Positions 17,782-27,976 of a DNA stretch of 33,636 nucleotides are shown in pieces. The DNA is taken from assembly GCA_027018935.1 (NCBI GenBank), contig JALUXZ010000234.1:1-33636 (forward strand), written 5' to 3'. Source of the stretch: Mariprofundaceae bacterium. Its GTDB lineage: Bacteria > Pseudomonadota > Zetaproteobacteria > Mariprofundales > Mariprofundaceae. The notes beneath the pieces are model-generated. The model made no database searches. It saw only the letters and a program-made list of their open reading frames with translations, and was not told the origin of the DNA. A program made the translations under genes and the position numbers. How positions within the stretch are numbered: position 1 is the stretch's first letter; every line of letters starts with the position of its first letter.

Positions 17782-19275
17782 ATGAGTCGCTGGACTGAGA
17801 AAAGTCTAACGCAGGCTGAGCTAAAACATGCCTCTGTACGCGGTGGTGTGATTACATTTGCCGCACAGTTAGTGAAATTTATACTGAATATGGCGGTAAC
17901 TATCTGGCTCGCCCATATACTTGTGCCAGAAGATTTTGGTTTGGTTGCGATGGTGATGATTATCGTGAATTTCTTTGTCCTATTCAAGGATGCAGGTTTT
18001 TCAGTTGCGACCATACAGCAAGAAACAGTCACACATGAGCAAGTTAGTTTGTTGTTTTGGTTGAATGCGCTGATTGGCTTGTTATTGGCGAGCATTTTAT
18101 ATTTTAGTGCACCTTTTATTGTGTTATTTTTTCATGAGCCTCGCCTGTTGGAGATTGTGCAGGTATTATCTTTAGTTTTTGTACTGGGAGGCTTGGCGAT
18201 TCAGCATGAAGCTTTGATGCGTCGCCAAATGCGTTTTCGAGGGCTAGTTGTGATAGAAGTCTTAGGACTTTTATGTGCGGCAGCAACAGCCGTGTTGTTA
18301 GCGATTTCAGGAGCGGGCTACTGGGCAATGGTTTGGATGCAGGTGGTGGCGATTGTTGTGCGGGTTGTGTTGTTATGGGTTGTGATGGAATGGCTGCCAT
18401 CATTGCCTTCTTTGAAAGTAGGTGTGCGCAAAATGGCGGTGTTTGGTAGTGAATTAACGTTTTCTAATGTGATTCAATATTTATCCAAACAATCGGATCA
18501 GATTTTGTTGGGCTGGTGGTCAGGGGCACATGCGTTGGGTTTGTACAGTACAGCGATGCAAATGCTGATGTTGCCGATACGGCAAATTCTTGCGCCCTTA
18601 ACCCGTGTGGCAGTAGTGACATTAAGCCGTATGCAATCCGATGCTGTGGGATTTAGACGGACTTTTTTACTTTTGGTGAGAATCGTTGCTTATGCAACGA
18701 TGCCATTAATGGCATCGTTGGCAGTATTAGCCGAACCTGTGGTAAAGATATTTCTGGGAAATCAATGGCTGGATGTTATACCGATTGTGGTGATTCTAGC
18801 ATGTGCAGGTTGGATATTAGCTGTGAATAATACTATGGGCTGGATATTGATGGCGCGTGGGCAAGGGCGACGCATGTTGCGCTGGAATATGATGATGGCT
18901 CCAGCCATGCTCTTGGCTTTTGTTTGTGCCCTACCGTGGGGAGCGGTAGGTATGGCATGGGCATTTTTATTGGTTATTTATGCCAGTCGATATTTTCATT
19001 TTCGCTATGTATTGGCTGGTACAGCCATTACGCTGACAGACTTATGTCGAGCCATGCTTTTACCTGCAAGTTTAAGCCTATGTTTGGCACTGGTGGGGTT
19101 TACAGTTGTGCAGTTGGGGGAAAGCTTGCTGGCGTGGCAAACGTTGTTTGTGAGTGCTTTTGGTATGTTGTTGGTTTTATTGTTAGGTTTATTCTTGCTT
19201 GCACCACTTAAGCGTGAATGGGCAGAAATAGGGCAGTTGTTGGTAAGCTTAAAAGAGCGTAAGGAGTTATCATGA
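17782..19275 (+). CDS. Polysaccharide flippase (MOP/Wzx-like)
   Basis: 'ASVRGGVITFAAQLVKFILNMAVTIWLAHILVPEDFGLVAMVMI', many TM helices; ATG 17782 preferred to ORF opening at 17674. Confidence 0.9.
   Translation: MSRWTEKSLTQAELKHASVRGGVITFAAQLVKFILNMAVTIWLAHILVPEDFGLVAMVMIIVNFFVLFKDAGFSVATIQQETVTHEQVSLLFWLNALIGLLLASILYFSAPFIVLFFHEPRLLEIVQVLSLVFVLGGLAIQHEALMRRQMRFRGLVVIEVLGLLCAAATAVLLAISGAGYWAMVWMQVVAIVVRVVLLWVVMEWLPSLPSLKVGVRKMAVFGSELTFSNVIQYLSKQSDQILLGWWSGAHALGLYSTAMQMLMLPIRQILAPLTRVAVVTLSRMQSDAVGFRRTFLLLVRIVAYATMPLMASLAVLAEPVVKIFLGNQWLDVIPIVVILACAGWILAVNNTMGWILMARGQGRRMLRWNMMMAPAMLLAFVCALPWGAVGMAWAFLLVIYASRYFHFRYVLAGTAITLTDLCRAMLLPASLSLCLALVGFTVVQLGESLLAWQTLFVSAFGMLLVLLLGLFLLAPLKREWAEIGQLLVSLKERKELS
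18682..18720. repeat. 26-bp perfect palindrome plus overlapping alternative hairpin inside the flippase CDS
   Basis: CAACGATGCCATT|AATGGCATCGTTG (18695-18720); ATCGTTGC-TTAT-GCAACGAT (18682-18701). Confidence 0.8.
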
Positions 19276-20198
19276 GCAGGTTGGCGGCATGGCATGATAT
19301 GGCGGCAAGATTGGGTAAGATTCTTACGCGCAAGCCTTATCCTTTGCATCGCAATGAAAATATAAGCCCGTTTTTTATCATTGGTTCTGGTCGTTCAGGC
19401 ACAACCTTATTACGTCGAATGTTGGTGGCATCAAAACAGGTGCATATTCCCCCAGAGACCTATGTGTTATCGCAAGTGATTGAGCTTTATCGTCGCAATG
19501 CCTATTTAGAATGGCCGACCTTGGTAAAACAATGCATGGCTTTGTTTGAATTACACCCTGAATTTGAAACATTTCAAATCAGCCTAAGACCTTTATTGCC
19601 TGATTTATTAAGCTTGCCTGAAGCTGAACGTAGCTTGGCAAAAATCTTGGATATGTTTTACCGTTATCATGCTGAGCAAACGGGTGTAGCTTGTGAACGT
19701 TGGGGGGATAAAACACCTATCAATACCTTTGCGCTAGATGATATTTATGCAGTGTTTCCCAAGGCTAAATTTATTCATTTATTACGAGATGGTGTGGATG
19801 TAGTGCATTCATATATAACCACAGGGTTGATTACAAACATTGAGAGTGCAGCAGGGCGCTGGTGTGATACAGTCAAGTTGGCACGTGAGTTTTCTATCAA
19901 ACATGTAGATGCTTGCTTGGAAACGCGATATGAGAAGTTAAGTTGTAATCCTATAGATGAGATGAAGCGTATTTGTGCATTTTTAGAATTGGATTTTGAG
20001 ATGTATATGATTGAGCAACGGGAGCATGTATCGGGTATGGGTGATATGCAGCATTATGCACATTACCAGCATGCCAATGAGGCTATTTCCTCGCAGCATA
20101 TGGGAAAGGGTCGTCAAAAGTTGTCCGTAGAAGATTTGCAAAGCATGGCGAAAGTGATGAATGCTCGCTTGCAAGAAATGGGTTATCCAGCGTGTTAA
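19272..20198 (+). CDS. Sulfotransferase family protein
   Basis: P-loop-like PAPS-binding 'FFIIGSGRSGTTLLRRMLVAS', 'RWGDKTPIN', 'KFIHLLRDGVDVVHSY'. Confidence 0.9.
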   Translation: MSRLAAWHDMAARLGKILTRKPYPLHRNENISPFFIIGSGRSGTTLLRRMLVASKQVHIPPETYVLSQVIELYRRNAYLEWPTLVKQCMALFELHPEFETFQISLRPLLPDLLSLPEAERSLAKILDMFYRYHAEQTGVACERWGDKTPINTFALDDIYAVFPKAKFIHLLRDGVDVVHSYITTGLITNIESAAGRWCDTVKLAREFSIKHVDACLETRYEKLSCNPIDEMKRICAFLELDFEMYMIEQREHVSGMGDMQHYAHYQHANEAISSQHMGKGRQKLSVEDLQSMAKVMNARLQEMGYPAC

Positions 20199-20707
20199 AG
20201 GCATTCTGGTTATGGTTTGCTAATGTGGTGCCGATGTTGCCAGTTTGTAACCGCTGGCGGCGTTTTTGTTTGCGTATGAGTGGTATGCATATTGGTGTAG
20301 GTAGCAAGTTTTGGTCGCCGCTTGTGATTCGACCGCTAACGGCTGCCAAGCACATTTATATAGGGGATCATTGTTTTATTAATTCTGAAGTGCGTTTTGC
20401 CTGTGCATTTGCCAAGGTTAGCTTGGGTAACGGAGTGCTTGTTGGACCTAGGGTCAGCTTTGAAACAGTGAATCATAGCTTATCCCATGATACTCATGGT
20501 TTTAGAGATGTGAGTAGTACAGCTATTCGCGTGGATGATTTTGTTTGGATTGGTGCTGGGGCAATGCTTATGCCAGGCGTACATATTGGCGAGGGCGCAG
20601 TGATTGCTGCGGGGGCGGTGGTGACAAAAGATGTGCCTGCATATGTATTGGTGGCAGGTGTACCAGCCAAGATCATCAAAACATTAGAGCCTCCTGTACA
20701 TGTCTAA
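20192..20707 (+). CDS. Hexapeptide-repeat acyltransferase
   Basis: 'IGVGSKFWSPLVI', 'VDDFVWIGAGAMLMPGVHIGEGAVIAAGAVVTKDVPAYVLVAGVPAKIIK'. Confidence 0.9.
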   Translation: MLKAFWLWFANVVPMLPVCNRWRRFCLRMSGMHIGVGSKFWSPLVIRPLTAAKHIYIGDHCFINSEVRFACAFAKVSLGNGVLVGPRVSFETVNHSLSHDTHGFRDVSSTAIRVDDFVWIGAGAMLMPGVHIGEGAVIAAGAVVTKDVPAYVLVAGVPAKIIKTLEPPVHV

Positions 20708-21929
20708 GCCTTTGCGCATTGCTTATTTTTTAGGTGATTTTCCGAGTGCTTCGGAAACATTTGTGCTGCATCAAATTGCAGGCATGTTTGCGGCAAATCA
20801 GGATGTAGAGGTTCATGCTTGGCAGGGTTCGACACGGATGCGTCATAGCTTGTTGGATAAGTATGGCATACTCAAATATGTGTCATTCCGCCCGACTGTC
20901 CCTGATGTGAAATTATGGCGTGTCTTCAAAGCCTGCTATTTGGCTATATTTCTATTGTATAGCGATAGGCAGCGCACCTCGGCATTGTTTAATATGCGTC
21001 GAGATATGCCTTTAGGTGAATGGGTTGAATTATTCTTTGTAGCTTTTTCATTACGTGGTGGACGTACATATGATGTGATTCATGCGCATTTTGGACCCAA
21101 TGGCTTAATGGCGGTACGTTTGCGGCAGGCAGGCTTTTTGCAAGGCAAAATTGTAACATCCTTTCATGGTTTTGATGCCAATGTCGTGCCGCATTTATTG
21201 GGCAAACATTATTATGAGCAGCTTTTTAAGTTGGGTGATGGTTTTATTGTTAGTTCATTGTTTATTCATCGAAAGCTTGAGATGCTGGGCTGTGCGAATC
21301 ATAAAATTCATCGTATTGCGGTAGGTGTTGATGTCGAAAAATGGGGCTTTAAGGAGCCTCGGACGAGTGTGAGTGATAAGCCCGTGCTTATCAGTGTTGG
21401 GCGTTTGGTTGAAGTAAAAGGTTTTGCCTATGCCATCGCTGCGATGCAGCGTGTGAAAGAGGTCTTTCCAGAGTTGCGTTATGATGTGGTGGGAGATGGC
21501 CCTTTGCGAGAGCAGCTAGAGCAGCAAGTGAGAGACTTGAAATTACAAGACAGTATACGATTTTGTGGTTTAAAGAGCCAAGATGAGCTGGTAGATATGT
21601 ATCATGGTGCCGATATATTTGTGATGCCATCGGTGCGTGGGCATGATGGTGCTGAAGAAGGGCAGGGGATGGTTTTATTAGAGGCACAAGCATCAGGGTT
21701 GCCTGTGGTTGCAACCAATAGCGGTGGCATTGCTGAAAGTGTGCCTGATGGAGTATCACTGGTAAAAGAAAAGGATAGCGATGCCTTGGCACAAGCAATC
21801 ATTGATTGCTTGCAAGCCCACCAAAACAAGGGCTATGACGGCATTAAAGGGTATGATTTTGTGTGCAAGAACTTTGATATTGAAGCTTTGAACAAACAAC
21901 TATTAAAGCTGTATAAGCAGGTTGCATAA
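20700..21929 (+). CDS. Glycosyltransferase family 4 protein
   Basis: 'VIHAHFGPNG', 'LISVGRLVEVKGFAYAIAAM', 'MPSVRGHDGAEEGQGMVLLEAQASGLPVVATNSGGIAE'. Confidence 0.92.
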   Translation: MSKPLRIAYFLGDFPSASETFVLHQIAGMFAANQDVEVHAWQGSTRMRHSLLDKYGILKYVSFRPTVPDVKLWRVFKACYLAIFLLYSDRQRTSALFNMRRDMPLGEWVELFFVAFSLRGGRTYDVIHAHFGPNGLMAVRLRQAGFLQGKIVTSFHGFDANVVPHLLGKHYYEQLFKLGDGFIVSSLFIHRKLEMLGCANHKIHRIAVGVDVEKWGFKEPRTSVSDKPVLISVGRLVEVKGFAYAIAAMQRVKEVFPELRYDVVGDGPLREQLEQQVRDLKLQDSIRFCGLKSQDELVDMYHGADIFVMPSVRGHDGAEEGQGMVLLEAQASGLPVVATNSGGIAESVPDGVSLVKEKDSDALAQAIIDCLQAHQNKGYDGIKGYDFVCKNFDIEALNKQLLKLYKQVA

Positions 21930-23106
21930 GAGCATGACGATGAGAATTTTATATCTTACCGATGGTGATCTTGCGCCGCATAAAGCCCCACAAATTCATG
22001 TCAGTCAATTCTTGAAACATTGGCATAGATTTGGTTGTGAAGTCTTACTGCGTGCGCCGCGTACGCGAGATGTCATGCCTGAATTTGAGTTTCCACATGT
22101 ATGGTTGCCGTATTCGGGTATCCGTTTGCTGGGGGATTGGTTTTTTCAGCGGCGTATATACCGACAACTCAAAAAGGAGTTGCAAGAAAAGCGTTGGGAT
22201 GTGGTTTATACGCGCCAAATATCTACGTTTCCTGCATTGTATCGTTTATGTCAGCAGTTCTCTGTGCCTGTATTGTGTGAAGTGAATGGTTTTTTATTAG
22301 AAAACTATCAAACAGGCGGGGCAGCAACTTGGAAAATACGCATGGTGGAAAAAATGGAAGCGGCAATCATGGAAGCAAGCAGCCTTGTGATTGTGCCGTA
22401 TGAAGCTTTAAAGCAAAGGATGATGAGGCATTACCAACTTGCTGATGATAAGATTATGGTAGTGGAGAATGGTGTTGACCCTGATGTGTTTTGCCCATTG
22501 AACCAACAAGATTGTCGGCAGTCATTGGGGCTTGAATCGGATGCTATATATATTGGTTATGTAGGAAGCTTTGATTTTTACCATGATATGGAGACGATTT
22601 TTGAGTCATACAAAGCCATTGCAAAAGCCGTAAACCGTAAGGTTTATTTTTTAATGGTTGGGGATGGCGAGCGTAAAGTTGAGATGGAAAGACTAGCTGA
22701 TACTTTAGGCATCAGCGCATTTGTACATTTTATTGGTGCGGTGCCCAATGCTCAAGTACCTCAATATATCAATGCTTGTGATGTGATGTTGGCATTACAG
22801 CCCAAAGAGCGTTTGCAAAAAATGGGTGAGGCAGGTTTTTTGAAAACCCGTGAATACTTGGCGTGTGAAGTGCCTGTAGTATTATCACATATTCAAGGTG
22901 AGCCTTATCCATTTGCTGAGAGTGCGTGTGCTTATATTGAGCCTGAATCATCCATGCCATTGGTGGATGCTGTCGTAAAGATTGTGAACCATCGGCTATG
23001 TTTGTCTTCGATGCGTGATGAGATTGTAAGGCATGGTTCTTGGGCTTATTCAGCAGAAATTTTAAACAAGAGAATGCAAACCTTGGTGGAGAATAGTGAT
23101 GCTTGA
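21922..23106 (+). CDS. Glycosyltransferase (GT4-like)
   Basis: 'MRILYLTDGDLAPHKAPQIHV', 'VVENGVDPDVF', 'IGYVGSFDFYHDMETI', 'LMVGDGERK'; start may be ATG 21940. Confidence 0.88.
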   Translation: MHKSMTMRILYLTDGDLAPHKAPQIHVSQFLKHWHRFGCEVLLRAPRTRDVMPEFEFPHVWLPYSGIRLLGDWFFQRRIYRQLKKELQEKRWDVVYTRQISTFPALYRLCQQFSVPVLCEVNGFLLENYQTGGAATWKIRMVEKMEAAIMEASSLVIVPYEALKQRMMRHYQLADDKIMVVENGVDPDVFCPLNQQDCRQSLGLESDAIYIGYVGSFDFYHDMETIFESYKAIAKAVNRKVYFLMVGDGERKVEMERLADTLGISAFVHFIGAVPNAQVPQYINACDVMLALQPKERLQKMGEAGFLKTREYLACEVPVVLSHIQGEPYPFAESACAYIEPESSMPLVDAVVKIVNHRLCLSSMRDEIVRHGSWAYSAEILNKRMQTLVENSDA

Positions 23107-23761
23107 ATCAGTTGTGGAACAAACCCAAGAAAACTTAAAAGAACGCGCTCTATCGCTATTCAAACATGATAAAGTCTTGATTGTGGGGAGTGCAGGTAGT
23201 GGGCGGATGCCGCGTTATCAGGTGGATTTTCCTGCGGGGGCGATTGGGCTTGATATAGATGAACCAGCAAAACCCGATGTATTGGGTGATGCCTTGTATT
23301 TACCCTTTGCTGAGGCATCCATGCCATTTGTACATTGCGAGGCGCTTTTAGAACATGTGCCTGAGCCGCATCGGGTGGTTGATGAAGTGTACCGTGTATT
23401 GCAAGAAGGTGGGCAAGCATTCTTTTATGTGCCGTTTTTATATCCATACCATGAATCACCGGATGATTATTTTCGCTTTACCAAAAGTGGTATAAGCTAT
23501 CTTTGTCGAAATTTTTCACAGATTAAAATTCAGGCAGCTGATGATGGTTATGCAGGTGTAAGCATGCGTTTTTTGGGTGGTTTTACCTCACCTGTAGGTA
23601 GTATTTTAAGTAAGCTTGTTCGTTATCCAGCTTGGTGGTGTATTGCTGGAGCTTATTCATTGTTGCGTGTGTTGCAGGGGCGAAAACCTGAACTCGACCG
23701 CGTTCGGCAACATTTCTTTTTTGAAAACTGCTCGGGCTTTAATGTGTTGGTGAAGAAGTAG
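23099..23761 (+). CDS. Class I SAM-dependent methyltransferase
   Basis: 'LIVGSAGSGRMPRY', 'CEALLEHVPEPHRVVDEVYRVLQEGGQAFFYVPFLYPYHESPDDYFRFT'. Confidence 0.85.
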   Translation: MLESVVEQTQENLKERALSLFKHDKVLIVGSAGSGRMPRYQVDFPAGAIGLDIDEPAKPDVLGDALYLPFAEASMPFVHCEALLEHVPEPHRVVDEVYRVLQEGGQAFFYVPFLYPYHESPDDYFRFTKSGISYLCRNFSQIKIQAADDGYAGVSMRFLGGFTSPVGSILSKLVRYPAWWCIAGAYSLLRVLQGRKPELDRVRQHFFFENCSGFNVLVKK

Positions 23762-25575
23762 TGTGTGGATTAGCTGGCTACGTTGGTGAGGGCAAACAAG
23801 CTGTTTTATTAGGGATGGCGAGTGTATTGCATCATCGAGGACCTGATGCACATGGAACTTGGCTCGATGAGCATGCAGGCTTGGCACATGCTCGGCTTTC
23901 GATTCAGGATTTAAGTGAGGCTGGAGCGCAGCCCATGTCGGAGCAAGGCCTGCACATGGTTTTTAATGGTGAGATTTACAATGCACCAGAGTTAAGACAG
24001 CAGTTAATAAGAGCAGGGCACACATTTCGTGGGCATTCTGATACAGAAGTGATTTTGCATGGTTATATGCAATGGGGAAAAGCTATTCTTGCGCGTCTAT
24101 CAGGTATGTTTGCCATTGCATTATGGGATGAAAAAGAACAATCCATGTTGCTGGCAAGGGATAGGGTTGGCATCAAGCCGTTATTTTATGCCGAGCATCA
24201 TCAAGGACTGGTATTTGGTTCGGAAATAAAAGCAATTTTTAAGCATGAAAGTATTACAAAGGTGCTGAATACCCCAATGATTGATGCTTATTTGGCTTTG
24301 GGTTATGTGCCTCGTCCGCAAACAATATTCACAGGTGTATGTGTATTGCCACCAGCCCATGCATTGATTTGGCAAGCTGGAAATATTCACATTGAGCCTT
24401 ATTGGCAGCTACCGGATGGTGAAACATTGCAGGGGAGCGAGCTTGAGCTCACCGATGAGTTGGATAAGCGGCTTAATGATGCTGTTGCTTCGCACTTGTT
24501 GGCAGATGTGGATATTGGTGCTTTTTTGTCGGGCGGTGTTGATTCATCGTTGGTGTGTGCGATGGCTGCAAAGCAGATGGATGTGCCACTGAAAACATTC
24601 ACGATTGGTTTTGATGGTGGCGGTGATGAACGCGGCTGGGCGAAGATGGTCGCCGAACATATTGCTAGTGAACATCATGCCCATGTGGCGAGCCTAGATT
24701 TGGTGGAAAAGCTACCGATATTTTTGCAACACCTTGAGCAGCCTTTATTTGATAATTCAATTTTGCCTACCTATTTGGTATCCAGCGTTGCCAGTGAAAA
24801 AGTGAAAGTGGTCTTGGCTGGGGATGGCGGCGATGAGCCATTTTTGGGTTATGACTGGACACGTCGCGCTTTAAGTTTACCGCGCTTATTGCCGAATATT
24901 TCTTATACTGGTTGGGAGTGGGCATATCAAACGGGCAAATTGGGTTTATTACAGCGCGGGCTGTTTGATATTTCGCATGATGAAGATGCGCGTTATGTCA
25001 GGCGTATGACAACATCACAGGCTTTTCGCCATCATTTATACTCGGATGATTATCGCTCTAGCTTATTGAGTGAGCCAATAGATGTTTTATCTGACGCTTT
25101 GGCTTTACAGGCTGATGAATCACGCTTCTCGCATGTGGATTTACAGTGGTACTTGCCTGAGGATGTATTGTTTAAGGTGGATCGCATGAGTATGGCACAT
25201 GGTCTGGAGGTGCGTGTTCCATTGCTGGATCATAAGCTGCTAGAATGGGAAATGTGTTTGCCCTTAGAGCTACGATTCAAAAATGGGCAGGGCAAATATT
25301 TATTGCGCAAAGTAGCAGCACGTTATTTACCTGCTGATATTTTAAAACCACGCAAGCAAGGCTTTACCATTCCAATAGGTGAATGGTTGCGAGGTGACTT
25401 GGGACAGTGGGCAGAAAGCTTGTTTGTATCTGATAGTTTCTCCCAGCGTGGCATTTTTAAACCTGAAAAGGTCTTAGCGTTATTACGTCTGCATCAAAGC
25501 GGAAGCTATGAGCTAGGACACCGTATTTGGAGTATGATTGTGCTTGAGATGTGGTTTCGAGAGTGGATGGACTGA
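23761..25575 (+). CDS. asnB: Asparagine synthase (glutamine-hydrolysing)
   Basis: GTG start then Cys2 'MCGLAGYVG', 'HHRGPDAHG', 'FLSGGVDSSLVCAMA', 'LAGDGGDEPFLGY'. Confidence 0.93.
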   Translation: MCGLAGYVGEGKQAVLLGMASVLHHRGPDAHGTWLDEHAGLAHARLSIQDLSEAGAQPMSEQGLHMVFNGEIYNAPELRQQLIRAGHTFRGHSDTEVILHGYMQWGKAILARLSGMFAIALWDEKEQSMLLARDRVGIKPLFYAEHHQGLVFGSEIKAIFKHESITKVLNTPMIDAYLALGYVPRPQTIFTGVCVLPPAHALIWQAGNIHIEPYWQLPDGETLQGSELELTDELDKRLNDAVASHLLADVDIGAFLSGGVDSSLVCAMAAKQMDVPLKTFTIGFDGGGDERGWAKMVAEHIASEHHAHVASLDLVEKLPIFLQHLEQPLFDNSILPTYLVSSVASEKVKVVLAGDGGDEPFLGYDWTRRALSLPRLLPNISYTGWEWAYQTGKLGLLQRGLFDISHDEDARYVRRMTTSQAFRHHLYSDDYRSSLLSEPIDVLSDALALQADESRFSHVDLQWYLPEDVLFKVDRMSMAHGLEVRVPLLDHKLLEWEMCLPLELRFKNGQGKYLLRKVAARYLPADILKPRKQGFTIPIGEWLRGDLGQWAESLFVSDSFSQRGIFKPEKVLALLRLHQSGSYELGHRIWSMIVLEMWFREWMD

Positions 25576-26588
25576 TGTTTCGTTGGAAGATAGCAGGCTT
25601 ATTATTATTTATTTTGTTGCTTTGGGAATTGATTATACGATTCTTTGTATTATCCCCTGCCCAAGAAGTATTTGAGCCACGCTTGGGTTATGTGCATGCC
25701 CCTTATGCAAGTATTTTACGTACTTATGAGGGTTATGCACGTTTTACATTGGACCAATTTGGGCTGAATAATGAGCCGCTTCCAACAGTGTTGCCTACAA
25801 ACCGCGTGTTTGTGGTAGGCGATTCGTTTGTAGAAGCTTATCAAGTGATGCGTGATGAGAACTTTGTTAGCCGTTTGGGAAACAAGTGGCAACATAGCCT
25901 GTTGTTTAATGCGGGAAGTTCGGGGGCAGCACCTGATAAATCACTGATTTCCTATGATATGCTTGCGCCACTTGTAAAACCAACGCATGTCTTATTATGT
26001 GTGAATGCTAGTGATTTATATGAAATATTATCAGCACAAGAGCGGCGTGATGCAGCTGGTGACTTAACGGCATTGGTTCGACCAGTGGATAAGCCTAGTC
26101 GTTTTACACCGCTAAAATTATGGCTTTATGGGCATTCTGCATTGATTACTCACTTAAAATGGAAATATGAAAATGATATTCGTGCTTGGCTGACAGGTTT
26201 CAATGAAAAGAAGGTGGCACGCAAAAGCCATGAACTGGCGGGGAAAGATTTGCAAAAGGCAGTGGAGCACTGGCACTTTGTGCTTCGATCTTTACAGAAA
26301 ACAGGTGTGAAATTAAGTATATTAATGATGCCAGAGTTAGAGTACCTACCCAATAAACAAGTGCATTTACGTGTTCGGCAAGGGCGTACGATATTGGCTA
26401 GCGAGGCTATCAAGCTTGGTATTCCTGTATTGGATAGTAATGCAGTCTTTGCCCAAGATTTTGAGAAAAGTGGTCAACCTGCTATTGGTTTTGCCAATAC
26501 GCATTACGGTAAAGGGCATATCAATGCTCACGGACATCAAATATTGGCGAACTGGCTTGATGAGCAGCGCAGTGTGATTTTACGATGA
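25575..26588 (+). CDS. SGNH/GDSL-like membrane-anchored hydrolase/acyltransferase
   Basis: N-terminal TM helix, 'VFVVGDSFVEAYQV', later 'NTHYGKGHINAHGHQILANWL'; paired with MBOAT. Confidence 0.75.
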   Translation: MFRWKIAGLLLFILLLWELIIRFFVLSPAQEVFEPRLGYVHAPYASILRTYEGYARFTLDQFGLNNEPLPTVLPTNRVFVVGDSFVEAYQVMRDENFVSRLGNKWQHSLLFNAGSSGAAPDKSLISYDMLAPLVKPTHVLLCVNASDLYEILSAQERRDAAGDLTALVRPVDKPSRFTPLKLWLYGHSALITHLKWKYENDIRAWLTGFNEKKVARKSHELAGKDLQKAVEHWHFVLRSLQKTGVKLSILMMPELEYLPNKQVHLRVRQGRTILASEAIKLGIPVLDSNAVFAQDFEKSGQPAIGFANTHYGKGHINAHGHQILANWLDEQRSVILR

Positions 26589-27973
26589 TTTTCTCAAGTG
26601 TAGATTTCCTATTATTTTTCATAGGGCTTATTGCAGCCTTGTGGCTTGTCTCTAAACGATTCCATGCTTGGGTATTATTGCTCTTTTCCTATGCTTTTTA
26701 CGCGGTTTGGGATGTGCGCTTTTTGCTGCTGCTTGGTTTTGTTTCATGGGTCGGTTATGCCTGTGGGATGGCGATTGAGCGTAACCATCAACATCATCAA
26801 AAAAAGAATACTGCTTTGTGGTTGGGTATTTTTAGTATGTTGTTGGTGCTGGGCTATTTTAAATACGCCAATTTTTTCATCGATAATGCTGCTGTATTAT
26901 TGGCTGTTCAGGCTGAGAATTTGGATATTATCCTGCCTGTTGGTTTATCCTTTTTTACTTTCCAGGTTATTTCCTATTTGGTGGATGTGTGGCGTGGTGA
27001 TATTCGTGCCTGCACATCGAAAAAAGAGTTTTTCTTGTATGTGGCATTTTTTCCGCAACTGGTAGCAGGGCCGATTGTTCGCGCCAAAGATTTCTTGCCA
27101 CAATTGCAGCAACATGTGGGGGTCAACTGGGATTATATTTATCTTGGCGCGCAGATTTTTGCTTTGGGGTTTATCCAAAAAGTTTTTATTGCAGATAGGT
27201 TGGCGATGTTTTGTGACCCCGTGTTTGCGATGCCATCATTGTATGATGCGGCAACACTGTGGTTGGGCTTGCTGGCTTATGCTGTGCAGATTTTTTGTGA
27301 TTTTTCAGGTTATTCGCATATGGCGATTGGTATTGCTTTGCTGTTGGGATTTAAGCTTCCAGAGAACTTCCGCATGCCCTATTTAGCGACATCGGTTGCA
27401 GAATTTTGGCGGCGTTGGCATATCTCGCTATCAAGTTGGTTGCGTGATTATTTGTATATTCCTTTGGGTGGTAGTCGCGTTGCGCCGAGCATGATTTATG
27501 TTAATTTGATGATTACCATGTTGCTCGGTGGTTTGTGGCATGGTGCATCGTGGAATTTTGTGCTGTGGGGTGCGATGCATGGTTTGGCATTATGTGTACA
27601 CCGTGCTTGGAAGGCGGTGGGTGGAGATATGCCAGCATTGCCAGCTTGGGGTTTATGCTTTTTGTTTGTATTGCTTACGTGGGTGCCCTTTCGCTGTGTA
27701 GATTTTGAAACAAGTTTATCCTACTTTTCAGGGCTTTGCTCGGGTGAAGGTATACGCTGGATGATGCCGCAAGTGTTGGGGTTGTTGGCACTGGTGGCAG
27801 CAGTGCATATTGTAATGGCATACAAGCAGCAGCATATTGGAGCATGGCACGTATCCTTGCCTATATCGGAAAAGGTAAAAATACTGCATATTGCGGCATG
27901 GTTTTGGTTGGTGATGGCATTATTGGTGTGGTCACCAACACATAGTTCGCCATTTATTTATTTTCAGTTCTAA
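26585..27973 (+). CDS. MBOAT family O-acyltransferase (AlgI-like)
   Basis: 'MIFSSVDFLLFFIGLI', 'LPVGLSFFTFQVISYLVDVWRGD', 'FFPQLVAGPIVRAKDFLPQL', 'FWRRWHISLSSWLRDYLYIPLGG', 'GGLWHGASWNFVLWG'. Confidence 0.94.
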   Translation: MIFSSVDFLLFFIGLIAALWLVSKRFHAWVLLLFSYAFYAVWDVRFLLLLGFVSWVGYACGMAIERNHQHHQKKNTALWLGIFSMLLVLGYFKYANFFIDNAAVLLAVQAENLDIILPVGLSFFTFQVISYLVDVWRGDIRACTSKKEFFLYVAFFPQLVAGPIVRAKDFLPQLQQHVGVNWDYIYLGAQIFALGFIQKVFIADRLAMFCDPVFAMPSLYDAATLWLGLLAYAVQIFCDFSGYSHMAIGIALLLGFKLPENFRMPYLATSVAEFWRRWHISLSSWLRDYLYIPLGGSRVAPSMIYVNLMITMLLGGLWHGASWNFVLWGAMHGLALCVHRAWKAVGGDMPALPAWGLCFLFVLLTWVPFRCVDFETSLSYFSGLCSGEGIRWMMPQVLGLLALVAAVHIVMAYKQQHIGAWHVSLPISEKVKILHIAAWFWLVMALLVWSPTHSSPFIYFQF

Positions 27974-27976
27974 GGG

